A DNA stretch of 64,000 nucleotides from Haematococcus lacustris (lineage: Eukaryota; Chlorophyta; Chlorophyceae; Chlamydomonadales; Haematococcaceae). Shown here piece after piece: positions 10,730 to 19,158 of this stretch. The translations under genes and the position numbers were made by a program. The first letter of the stretch is position 1. Each line of letters begins with the position of its first letter. Under the pieces are notes generated by a model, which made no database searches, was not told where the DNA came from, and worked only from the letters and a program-made list of their open reading frames with translations. The DNA lies in contig JASKMD010000031.1 of assembly GCA_030144725.1 (NCBI GenBank), forward strand, positions 7,942,129 to 8,006,128, written 5' to 3'.

Positions 10730-11860
10730 TCATGACTTGTGGCTGCAGGGCCGAACAAAGTGAGGCCACTCATGCAGCAGGGGCCTGGGCTGGTGGTGTG
10801 GACTGGCTGCAACCCGCATGATGGGGCTATGCTTGCTGCAGGCAGGTGCAACTTGTAGACAGCCCAGCAGCAGGTCAGGCAGCACACCTGCGTCAGCCTC
10901 ATCACTGGTGTCGTCAGACAGCTCGATGGGCTCCTCCCTGGTGCCACGTCCTTGCCCTGCATTGAGGCAGCGCATGAGCATGCGCCCCAGGGCATCAGGA
11001 CCACCGGCTGGGGGCTGGCAGGTGCAGTAAACTCCAACAACAGGCACACCAGCAGTGTGTTGTGCCGGGTGGCATTGGCGAGCGATGAGGCCATCAGCTG
11101 TGTCACCACAGCCAAGGGAGGGCTGCAGTGCCCCTGGCCCTGCTTGCCCCCCTGTGGCACTTGTTCCTCCATCACGACCACTTCCCCTCGCACCTGTCTC
11201 AGCTGTGCCACATGCTCCTGGCTGCAGCCCAGGCTCTGGCTTGATGCCTGACCAGCAGCACAAGGGTAGGGCAGCATCAGGACAGTGAGGGTGGGGCAGC
11301 AGCCAGGTGCACAGTGGCAGACATGACAGCTCAGGGCTGGATGCACTGCCCTTGGTCTCACCACCTCCCAGCTGAGAGTCCTGGGAGGCGCAAAAGGCTG
11401 AGGCCTGATGCTGCTGCACTGATGAGCATGGCCTGGGTGCCCAGCTGGCCAGACCAAGGCCAAGGCTGACCTCATGTGAGGTCTGTGTGAACATGCCTGA
11501 GGCTGTGGCTGACTGCCCTGAGCCTGAGCACAGACCGCCTTGCTGCTTTACACCGCCCTCCGTGATAGCACAATGCCTTGCTGCTGTGCACCGCCCCTTG
11601 TGACAGTGCAATGCAGTGAAGCCTTCAGCTGCCTCACCTTCAGGGACTGCAGGCAGGGACTGCCCTGGCGCTGCCTCATACATCACACGGTCACCACAAG
11701 GCTCATAGCTGCCATCTATAAGGCCATCAGCATGCGGTGCAAGCAAGAGCGCCACCACCATTGCCATGGCTATGCCAGCACAAGGTGCAGCACAGGGCCT
11801 AGCAGGGCAAGAGTTGCCAAGAGCCCACATGCTCGGTTGACATGCTTTACACCTAGCCAT
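10730..11860 (-). CDS. Unrecognised protein with a SUMO-interaction-like acidic motif
   Basis: This 376-codon minus-strand frame is mostly low-complexity Ala/Gly/Cys/Ser sequence. Near its C-terminal end it reads EEPIELSDDTSDEADAGVLPDL: a hydrophobic IEL core flanked by acidic and serine residues, the general form of a SUMO-interacting motif. The same peptide survives in the plus-strand copy at 79-333. A further minus-strand frame at 11,907-12,194 (Ala/Gly-rich) may be another exon. The evidence for a functional gene is weak; the conserved acidic segment is the only part I would trust. Confidence 0.3.
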   Translation of the reverse strand: MARCKACQPSMWALGNSCPARPCAAPCAGIAMAMVVALLLAPHADGLIDGSYEPCGDRVMYEAAPGQSLPAVPEGEAAEGFTALHCHKGRCTAARHCAITEGGVKQQGGLCSGSGQSATASGMFTQTSHEVSLGLGLASWAPRPCSSVQQHQASAFCASQDSQLGGGETKGSASSPELSCLPLCTWLLPHPHCPDAALPLCCWSGIKPEPGLQPGACGTAETGARGSGRDGGTSATGGQAGPGALQPSLGCGDTADGLIARQCHPAQHTAGVPVVGVYCTCQPPAGGPDALGRMLMRCLNAGQGRGTREEPIELSDDTSDEADAGVLPDLLLGCLQVAPACSKHSPIMRVAASPHHQPRPLLHEWPHFVRPCSHKS

Positions 11861-12187
11861 CTTATGCCTTACCCATGGTCAGCTTCCACCTATGTGGGCT
11901 TTGCCACTACCCCAGCATCAAGTCAGGCAGCGCACCTGGCTCAGTCACGCCACCAGTCTGGCAGGCTGTGGCTGGCCCGGGTCCTTTGCGGCCTTCCATA
12001 CCACTCTGGTTCATCCCAGATGACTCAGCTGGAGTCCGCCCAGGCACCGCACCCTGAGCCTGCAAGGCGCCAGCTGCAGCCTGGCCACTGCCGTCTGCCT
12101 TGCTGGGGGCTGGGCCTGCGGACGGAGAGGGTGCAGCTCCATGACTTGCTTCATGCGCACCCCCTGCGGCCAACACAACCAGCTCGT

Positions 12188-13123
12188 TTAGCAATTGCCC
12201 TCATGGTCACTTGTGTCTGACAATTGATCGCGTGCATGAACCAGACCATTGAAGTGTAGCGGTGGCGTGACCCTACACCAGCTAGCACCGGCACAGGGAC
12301 AAAGGGCAGCAGCAACCAACTGGGTGTGCCAGTGACCTCCAGACACCTTCCTCGTGCCAGTGGACAGGCACAGTGGCAGCCTCAGGCGGACAGGCGGTGT
12401 CAGTGCTGCCTCGCTCCTTGCGAGCTTTAAGGTGGACACAACTTGCTGCACATGCACCCTCTCACAACCAGCTGAACCACTGGCACCACCTCCCAGCCCC
12501 TCACCTGGGCAAGCCTGCTGAGCAGGTAGAGGCGCAGGGCCTCCAGGCAGGCCAGGGCAGGAGGGATGAGGATCAGGGGCATGCTCTGCCCTTGGGTGCT
12601 GCTGCTGAGGGGCAGGCTGCTGGGGGGGAGGGGTTGGCTGCTGCATAGTTGCCAAGGTGGGTCGACAAGGTGGGAGGACACTGCTGCTAGCACCCGGCAA
12701 GCCCACGATGAGCTGCCCACCCGGCCTGTACAGTGCCCACATCACTTTTTCCCAACCCCGAGCCACAGGTGGCCAGGGCTGGTGGGGGTCCACCCACAGC
12801 ACACTACACCGCTCATGGACTAGGCGCCCAATGAGGAAGGGAGGAGGAGGATGAGGAGGGTTTGGCCAGCTGCTGCCCGCCACACACAGCACGGGCACCA
12901 CCTCTGTGGCTCTATTAAGGATATGATCCACACCCACGTCAGCCTGGTCACTGACATGTAGGAAAGAGGGCTTGCCATCGGATTTTTCGATCTGCTCATT
13001 TATTGCTCTTGCATCGGGATTGTCATGCAACTGGTGACTGGCCTCCTTGGCCAAACGGATGAGATCTCTGGCAGTGCCAGGCTGTGTCATGGAGCCAGCT
13101 GCCTGACCAGCTGGAGACACCAT
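12188..13123 (-). CDS. Unrecognised family protein, copy C
   Basis: This 311-codon minus-strand frame is the longest member of the local family. Its N-terminal part (TARDLIRLAKEASHQLHDN, then EQIEKSDGKPSFLHV) looks helical. The family module follows with EVVPVLCVAG, PPPPFLIGRLV, VLWVDPHQPWPPVARGWEKV and LIVGLPGASS, aligning with copies A and B. A Pro/Gln linker (about residues 165-215) and a C-terminal segment with GGHWHTQLVAAALC complete it. The frame is open throughout, making this the best candidate for an intact member. Function is unknown. Confidence 0.45.
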   Translation of the reverse strand: MVSPAGQAAGSMTQPGTARDLIRLAKEASHQLHDNPDARAINEQIEKSDGKPSFLHVSDQADVGVDHILNRATEVVPVLCVAGSSWPNPPHPPPPFLIGRLVHERCSVLWVDPHQPWPPVARGWEKVMWALYRPGGQLIVGLPGASSSVLPPCRPTLATMQQPTPPPQQPAPQQQHPRAEHAPDPHPSCPGLPGGPAPLPAQQACPGEGLGGGASGSAGCERVHVQQVVSTLKLARSEAALTPPVRLRLPLCLSTGTRKVSGGHWHTQLVAAALCPCAGASWCRVTPPLHFNGLVHARDQLSDTSDHEGNC

Positions 13124-13664
13124 TGGGGCTGGCCCAACAGCAGTTGGTGTTGATGACCCTCCTCCCAGTTGCCTGCCAGTCTAATGTGGCACGTTGTTGG
13201 CGAATGAGATGCTCATTGCGATTGCCTGCGTTCACATCCGCAATGTTGAACCATTTCAGTACAATATGAGGTCTTGCGGCGAATCAATGAGCATGCTAGT
13301 TGATAGTGGTAGACCGGTGTATAGTCAAGTGGAAATGGCTAGCGCTGCAATCCTCGGATTCAGCAGTTTTGCTTTTCCGGGCTCTGCTCGGGCTCGACAG
13401 TGCTCTTTAACTGACTACTGATCCTTAAGGAAGTGATGAGTTAGTGAAGCGACGTCAACTTATGATTTGTGCATTCAATTTGCGCCCACCCCGGAAGTCG
13501 TCGTCGGTCTAAGCAACTCACCGCGCAAGGTGGTCTTCACACAACTAGGACGTGGGTTACTAAGCGCGCTGTTTCGTTTGGATGTGCTATGGATGCAATT
13601 AAATGGGTCATGTCATGCGGTACCGGACGTGACCCACAGTCAGGCGCTCCCAACTGTTTAAAAA

Positions 13665-13905
13665 TGACAGGAAACCGACCCCTAGTAGTAGGACGGCTGT
13701 AACTCTGCACTCACTGCGCCAAATATTATGCTAGATGGTTCACAATGTAGCCAACCCAGCCAGCTACCTTTCACCCATCCAGAATAAATATACACTGAGT
13801 AGGCCGTGCACAACAAAGCATCAAAGATACTGATTTAAATTTGAGCCGTAGCGGAGCATGCAGTCATCGCTGCGACCGTCCGCGTCGCTTAGGCTGCTCT
13901 ACATG
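13665..13905 (-). repeat. Right arm of a long diverged inverted repeat
   Basis: This is the inverted counterpart of 5,397-5,690. The 20 bases at 13,696-13,715 are the reverse complement, with one change, of 5,618-5,637, and 13,874-13,898 pairs with 5,406-5,430. The enclosed 8.5 kb carries the unrecognised family genes and the recombinase-like pseudogene. Whether the arms are true element ends or two independently inserted solo repeats cannot be decided here. Confidence 0.6.
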
Positions 13906-14188
13906 GACATACACTGACATGCACTCACAACACCTCACACTGCGCTGGGCATCACCATTGCAGCCGTGTCACAGATGATGGCACGGTAGCCACACTAGGG
14001 CATGCAGGCAGAGCAGGCGCCAAAGGTACGACCCCATCCACGCTGCAGGGCGTGACTGCTTGTGTAGCAGCTGACTGCAGGTTGGGGGGCAGGGGGGTGG
14101 GCAAGGGTGGCAGCAGACAGGGGCAGTGCAGGCTGTCCCGACGTGCACTGCGCCTCATCTGCGTTGCGCTGCACTGGGTGCGCTGCAG

Positions 14189-14608
14189 GCTGAGGGCGTG
14201 CTGGTGGTAAGTGTGCAGCCAGGGGGATCTGCTGACCTGGCAGGGGTGCAGCCTCCCTGGCGAGAGCTGTCAGGCCGGCTGCTGCTGGGCGACATCATCA
14301 CCGCCATCAATGGCCGGACAGTCAGGACACACAGAAGGACCTGTTTGCAGCCCTGGACAACAGCCAGGTGGGTGGGTATGCACATGGCAGCCGCCTTGAG
14401 CCAGCAGTTCTGCATTGACCACAGTCAGTCAACAAGCTGGTTGGGCTAGCTGGCTGCCTTCACCAGCTGCCTGGGCTGAGCTGTGCCATTGAGGGTGTGG
14501 TGTGTGCTTGTGGCTGCGCAGGTGGGGGACACAACAGAGGTGGTGGTGCGCTCCCGTACTGTGCGCCTCACCCTAGCTGACAGGGAGAAGAAAACCGACT
14601 CTGAGTGA
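14189..14608 (+). pseudogene. 3' fragment of a DEG/HtrA-type serine protease (C-terminal PDZ)
   Basis: An acceptor (GCTGCAG) at 14,188 opens an exon reading AEGVLVVSVQPGGSADLAGVQ and GRLLLGDIITAINGRTV, the signature of the PDZ domain of chloroplast-type DEG proteases. The exon ends at 14,367 before GTGGGT. A second exon (14,522-14,608) reads VGDTTEVVVRSRTVRLTL and ends at a TGA (14,606-14,608). Within the first exon, ACACACAG carries one AC too many near 14,331. The 179-nt exon would be 177 nt without it, and the DLFAALDNSQ-type frame resumes afterwards. The trypsin-like catalytic domain is absent upstream: what precedes is intron-like sequence and then the inverted repeat. It is therefore a truncated, frameshifted gene end. 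Confidence 0.75.
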
Positions 14609-14660
14609 GGGTATGCTACCGCAGGGCTGGACTTGCATGTACCATCACTGAAGTAGGCGG

Positions 14661-14978
14661 GTGTGGGACAGTTCCCTTGGGATGCTGTTGGCTGATCTTT
14701 CTGTGGGCTCCTCTGCTGTCCAGCCTATGACCATCATGTGTGACAATGAGACAGCCATCACGCTCATCGAGCATCCTATTGCATCTGCCCGCTCCAAGCA
14801 CATTGATGTCCTGCATCGTTTTGTGCGTGAGCATGCTGCCAGGGGTGAGTGTTGGTGTTCAAGTATCTGGCGTCCGGGGTCTAATGTGGCTGATGCCATA
14901 ACCAAGGCCCTGCCAGGTGGTAACTTTGAGTTCTGCAAGGCTGTTATGGGCATGATGAAGCTGTGGCAAGTGTGTTAG
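14661..14978 (+). pseudogene. Ty1/Copia polyprotein C-terminus (RNase H end)
   Basis: The frame reads IMCDNETAITLIEHPIASARSKHIDV and later SNVADAITKALPGGNFEF before the stop. This matches the end of the Copia RNase H domain (DN-x-A-I...R-x-KHID...NVAD-x-x-TK-LP). Protease, integrase and reverse transcriptase are missing, so only about 100 codons of the 3' end survive. It abuts the DEG fragment. The LINE copy is inserted shortly after the stop codon. Confidence 0.8.
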
Positions 14979-14987
14979 TAACTCTGC

Positions 14988-16481
14988 GGGCCGCCCTCTC
15001 GGGGCACCAACGCAGCCACCAACAGCTCACGCAACACTCCACGACGCAGCCACGGATGGCCATCACCGAATGTGCCACAATCGCGTACTCAGACGGCAGC
15101 TGTATCAAGACCTCCGGGGCGGACCCAGCGCGCGTCGGTGCGGGGGTCTATATCCCTGAGAACAACATCCTCATCACAGTCGCCCTGGACGACTCAGAAA
15201 GCAACACCATCAACAAGGCAGAACTCACGGCGATATACGCGGCACTCAAAGCGGGGGCCAAACGCATCGCCACCGACAGTCTTTGCTCGCTCTACCAAAT
15301 CCGCCGAGCCCTCGCTAATCCGATGTCGCTCATCACACATAGACACAAGGACATCCTGACAGCCATCGCCACCCTCATCATCGACAGCCCCGCCACGATA
15401 CAATTCTACAAAGTCCGGGCCCACTCAGGCATTATCGGCAATGAAGGCGCAGACGCCCTAGCCAAGCACACGGCGCTACACCCAGAACTTGCCAACACCC
15501 CAGCCTACAGCCCGACTACACGCAAAGAGACAACCTTCTGGCTTAGCACCGCGGCCGACAGCGAATTTCCCGCCCCACTGCCGGACGGCCGCCAAAGCGT
15601 GCGGGCACACATGCACCACAAACACAAGCTTGGCCTTGCCAACCAAGACAGCATCTACTACCTAATGTCCCAAGAAATCACGAAGGTCGCAGCACCAGGC
15701 GCGGGCGATAGAGTGATGACCGACACGAACATCTCCACCCACGCACAACGAACGGCCCTACTCTACCGCACCGGCGGGCTTTCCAACCAAAAGCTAGCTT
15801 TGCGCTGGAAACGGGCGACTGACGACCGCTGCCCACTTTGCGGGGAAGCCGACAGTGCCACTCATCTCCTATCGGGCTGCAGCGAGACCTTGCCGCTTGT
15901 GCAAGAAAGGCACAACGGGGCCGGCCGCCTCATCGTTAAAGCTATCAGCAAGGGGACCCTGGGCGGGTACATCCGGTTCGCGGACACCGGCAGCTGGGAG
16001 AAGGGCGCGAAGGAAGACCTTGACCTCCCTAACGACACACTACACACAACGCTACGATCACTCGGACTGAAAACAGCGGCCACCAAAAACACCACTAGAC
16101 CAGACATTCTCATGGTGACGCCGCAAGCGAAGGCGGGCAACAGCGGCAAAGTCATGAAACGGGTCACCATCATAGAAATCAAATACTGCTCGGACTCAAG
16201 GTGGACGGATCAATTAGACAGGGCAATCAACCAACACACCAATCTAGCTCAAACCAAGCGCTAGCAAGGAAGGCCACATGGTTGAGATCAGACCAATCCT
16301 CTTGGGCATAATTGGCACAACTTACGAAACACACACACGGCAACACCTCCTGGCCCTGGGGGTCACACAAGCCAACACTACCAAACTATCAAACAAGCTA
16401 ACACGGCACGCGGTGGAGTCAGCCCACACCATTGCAAAGACAAGCTACAGACTAAGGGCCACTAAAGGGGGGGGAGGGTAG
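14988..16481 (+). pseudogene. LINE ORF2 C-terminus: RNase H, zinc knuckle, PD-(D/E)xK nuclease-like domain
   Basis: The frame is open from the 5' truncation to 16,261. It contains an RNase H domain (AYSDGS at about 15,086, then NKAELTAIYAAL, IATDSLCSLYQI and VRAHSGIIGNEGADALAKH, which supply the D-E-D-D set). A zinc knuckle C-x2-C-x7-H-x4-C follows (DDRCPLCGEADSATHLLSGC). Then comes TRPDILMV with VTIIEIKYCSDSRW, a PD...ExK arrangement of a restriction-like endonuclease. An extra CTAG near 16,261, compared with copy 2, introduces a stop. The rest continues in another frame (16,278-16,481, ending RLRATKGGGG). Reverse transcriptase is lost through 5' truncation. Confidence 0.8.
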
Positions 16482-16577
16482 GGGGGTCCGTCTCTTTTGG
16501 CCTAATGGTGGGAGCAGGCCGCGCCCCAGGCGGTAGCTCCTCCCTTAATGCACGCCGGTGTATTCCGGAGTAGTCTT

Positions 16578-16727
16578 GGTCACCCCGGCCATTGGCCATG
16601 CCAATCCGTGACAGGCCTGCCGCTCGCACCACGCCCTAGTGGAGGGTAGCGAAGGCTATCGCGGTAACTCACGCGCGCTAAAACTCGCGTTTTACACTGA
16701 AGCCTTGTCGCAGTACACCGCCCGCCA
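16578..16727 (+). repeat. Left terminal inverted repeat
   Basis: The 150 bases start at GGTCACC and end at CGCCCGCCA. They pair with 18,825-18,974 in inverse orientation, with a single G/C difference in the CTTGTC[G/C]CAGTACACC segment. Confidence 0.9.
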
Positions 16728-17049
16728 CCAGGTCGAAACTTGAGATAGCGCAAACAAGCAGCAACCCACCTACAAGAGCAGGGTGGCGAGGCGCTCCGTG
16801 GCGTCCGTAGCAAAGTTCGCACCATGGAGGCAGCCTCGCAATACTGCGGAGTAGGCCATCGCAGTGCGCCATGCTACCGAGCCATGTCATTACACCACGA
16901 GACTGAGTCACGTCACGCTTAGCTGAAGTTGTGCAAGTTGGGTGCATGGCACTGTTAATTTTGTGCTATTGGCTCAATCGGCTTTATCGGCTCATTCGTG
17001 CTATTCTGGCTCAGTTGGTGCTGCTGGTTTCAATCGAAAGTGCTTGGCC

Positions 17050-17697
17050 TTACATTTCATCTGCCTCGTCAACCCCCACTTCAGCCAACTGATCCTCCTC
17101 CATCTCTTGCTCCCACCTCAGATGTTCTAGGATGTCAGCCCTAAGCAATGGCTTCTTCTGCGTCAACCTCTTGCCCTTCCAGCCCAAGCACTCCCGTGCA
17201 TACTCCTTCAACAGATGCACATTCAAGGTCATGTGGGCGCTTGCAATGTGTGGTGCCCGTGCATGCAGAAGCCTCAAGCACTCAGCATCTTCCTTCTTGT
17301 CACTTGCCAGTGTCACACGTCCAAACATGGGGATGCTGCTCAGGGTAGATGCTCCATGACACATGCACTGCTGTGGCTTGCTGCCCATGTGCCTCACACA
17401 CGCACATGCAGTCTCAGACCACATGGGCGCAACCCCATCTGCGGGGAAGAACATTGCATGCATGGCCCGTGACCCAATGATGGTGCGAAGCAGCCTGTGG
17501 GCATCAGGGTCAAGCTCAGCACACTTCTCAACTTCCTCATCCTTCAGCACCAAACACCACCGTCGCTGCACGCTCCCCCTAGTCTGATGCGCAACACTGG
17601 CTGCTAGTTGTGCAGCTGGCACCACACACTCTACATTATGCACACTTGCCAATGTCATGGGGCACACTTGCCAATGCCATGGGGCGCAGCATGTCAC
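17050..17697 (-). CDS. TIR-element frame 2, unrecognised (215 codons)
   Basis: This minus-strand frame ends in a strongly charged, helical region (KEYARECLGWKGKRLTQKKPL, then LRWEQEMEEDQLAEVGVDEADEM). Upstream it reads KDEEVEKCAELDPDAHRLLRTI and MFFPADGVAPMW. It probably starts with an exon junction rather than the first Met, because the preceding frame at 17,732-18,286 ends at a good donor (ATGCATGAG|GTGAGAG near 17,738). It is repeated without change at 62,721-63,368. No DDE triad, zinc finger or other transposase mark is evident. It could be an accessory protein or the C-terminal exon of an unknown transposase. Confidence 0.5.
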   Translation of the reverse strand: MTCCAPWHWQVCPMTLASVHNVECVVPAAQLAASVAHQTRGSVQRRWCLVLKDEEVEKCAELDPDAHRLLRTIIGSRAMHAMFFPADGVAPMWSETACACVRHMGSKPQQCMCHGASTLSSIPMFGRVTLASDKKEDAECLRLLHARAPHIASAHMTLNVHLLKEYARECLGWKGKRLTQKKPLLRADILEHLRWEQEMEEDQLAEVGVDEADEM

Positions 17698-17731
17698 AAC
17701 ATGTCACAACATGTCACAGCAGGTCAAGCTC

Positions 17732-18286
17732 TCACCTCATGCATGCGTCCATGTGCTGACGCAACAGTAGCTCGCTGCGCTCCAGCCCCATTCTGCCGTT
17801 CTGCATTTGCTTAAGGGCCTGAGCCAGCTGGTGCTGGGTGCCCTGCAGTTGCTCAAGGTCCACAGCCAGCTGGTGCTGGGCACCCTGCAGCTGCTGCTGG
17901 TCCAGAGCCACCTGGCGTTGGGCATCCTGCAGCAGCTGCTGGTCCACAGCCAGCTGGTGCTGGGCACCCTGCAGCTGCTGCTGGTCCATGCTCAGCTGCT
18001 GCTGGGCGCTCCGGCCAAGGCAAGTGCGTGGGCGCTTATGGCCCCAACATGTGCTGGCATCCCCGCTTAATTGTTGTGGTGTTGCAAGGGCTGTTTCAAG
18101 GGCTGACAGCTCGGTAGGGCTCTGCAGGGTGAAGGATGGATGTTGCCACAATGGATGTCGCCACAATGGAGGTTCACGCCACTGCCACAGCCACCGCTTA
18201 CCAGCTTGGCACGTATCGCATTTTCGCGTGCCAGGGCAGCGCGGCGTCGGGGTCCATGACGGCCCATCGCAAATTTCACAGGACAC
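17732..18286 (-). CDS. TIR-element frame 1 with four 14-residue coiled-coil repeats
   Basis: The N-terminal part carries a Cys-rich CEICDG...CPGTRKCDTC segment, which may be chance. The centre holds four consecutive 14-residue repeats of the form DQQQLQGAQHQLAV, DQQLLQDAQRQVAL, DQQQLQGAQHQLAV and DLEQLQGTQHQLAQ, followed by MQNGRMGLERSELLLRQHMDACM. The heptad-like spacing predicts a coiled coil, which could mediate oligomerisation. The repeat unit is 42 bp in the DNA. The frame likely splices into the 17,050-17,697 frame. The second copy is at 63,403-63,957. Confidence 0.5.
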   Translation of the reverse strand: MSCEICDGPSWTPTPRCPGTRKCDTCQAGKRWLWQWREPPLWRHPLWQHPSFTLQSPTELSALETALATPQQLSGDASTCWGHKRPRTCLGRSAQQQLSMDQQQLQGAQHQLAVDQQLLQDAQRQVALDQQQLQGAQHQLAVDLEQLQGTQHQLAQALKQMQNGRMGLERSELLLRQHMDACMR

Positions 18287-18824
18287 AGTGCGAGAACTGC
18301 AACGATGAGGGCGCCCAGCGGCAGCACAGGGTCTAACCCATGGGGGATGTGCTCAAGGACGCCGCCAATCGCCCCCTGTGATGAGATCGCCCCATGCCAC
18401 ATTCACCCTCGGCCACATTTTGACATTGTGTGTACCACACAAGGTGATGGAGTATGCCTGGAGCACAACCCGGAATATAGACCCGCCCAGCTATCCGACA
18501 CAGGTGGAAGCACGCGGAAAGGACCACTGACCGAAAGGTAAAAGATCTTGACAGAAGCCCCGGAATGATGGGGTCAAAGCTTCAGCAGAGTGCACGGTAG
18601 CGAAACAAAGTCCACGCACGGTGCTGCTGACACCTTAGTGAGATGCTCTGCTTGCTTGGAGGGAGGGTTAGGCAGGTCTCGCGCCAGGTGTCAGGAAGGG
18701 CCCGGGCCATGAGGGGTCCCGACCCAACCCAGGGAATCTTGCGCTTCGACCTGCGACCCACGTACGGTGGCACCCCGTTGAGCCCCAGGCTGCAGCGAGC
18801 GACCATGTTCACAGTCCGCGGGAA

Positions 18825-18974
18825 TGGCGGGCGGTGTACTGGGACAAGGCTTCAGTGTAAAACGCGAGTTTTAGCGCGCGTGAGTTACCGCGATAGCCTT
18901 CGCTACCCTCCACTAGGGCGTGGTGCGAGCGGCAGGCCTGTCACGGATTGGCATGGCCAATGGCCGGGGTGACC
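18825..18974 (-). repeat. Right terminal inverted repeat
   Basis: This is the exact inverse of 16,578-16,727 apart from one base. It ends GGGGTGACC and is followed directly by the LINE (TTC)n tail. Confidence 0.9.
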
Positions 18975-18993
18975 TCTTCTTCTTCTTCTTCTT

Positions 18994-19158
18994 TCTGCTG
19001 GCCGCCTGTGTGGGAGTGTGAGCGTCTGGGGTCTAATGTGGCTGATTCCATAACCAAGGCCCTGCCAGGTGGTAACTTTGAGTTCTGCAAGGCTGTTATG
19101 GGCATGATGAAGCTGTGGCAAGTGTGTTAGTAACTCTGCTGGCCGCCTGTGTGGGAGT
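18994..19158 (+). pseudogene. Duplicated Copia 3' end
   Basis: Positions 19,022-19,139 repeat 14,870-14,987 with two differences in 118 bases (GTC[C/T]GGGG and GCTGAT[G/T]CC), including the end of the Copia frame and its TAG. The string CTGCTGGCCGCCTGTGTGGG occurs at 18,995 and again at 19,135. This indicates a 140-bp tandem duplication of the Copia end that existed before the LINE inserted into the first copy. Confidence 0.75.

Larger units (their letters stand above)
16578..18974. mobile_element. 2,397-bp element with 150-bp terminal inverted repeats
   Basis: The ends are GGTCACCCCGGCC and its complement GGCCGGGGTGACC. The 150-bp left TIR (16,578-16,727) and right TIR (18,825-18,974) are exact inverse copies apart from one base. 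TCTT at 16,574-16,577 and 18,975-18,978 is a candidate 4-bp target-site duplication, although it lies in a TTC-rich tail. The interior has two minus-strand frames and no transposase that I recognise. A second copy starts at 62,249 with a constant offset of 45,671 and appears identical up to the window end, so the family moved recently. The superfamily is unassigned. Confidence 0.85.
14983..18998 (+). mobile_element. 5'-truncated LINE copy 1, interrupted by a TIR element
   Basis: LINE sequence runs from about 14,988 to 16,577 and its (TTC)n tail resumes at 18,975-18,993. The 2,397-bp TIR element sits between. Flanking TCTGC at 14,983-14,987 and at 18,994-18,998 is a possible short target-site duplication. 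The 3' untranslated segment (16,482-16,577) is nearly identical to that of copy 2 (20,018-20,110), including GGTAGCTCCTCCCTTAATGC, which identifies both as the same family. The left junction lies within the Copia remnant, so the LINE is younger than the Copia insertion and older than the TIR element. Confidence 0.75.

Noticed and set aside
16942..18541. Plus-strand frames within the TIR element (for example 17,838-18,308)
   Set aside because: They are shadows of the minus-strand coiled-coil repeat frame, with Cys/Trp-rich translations.
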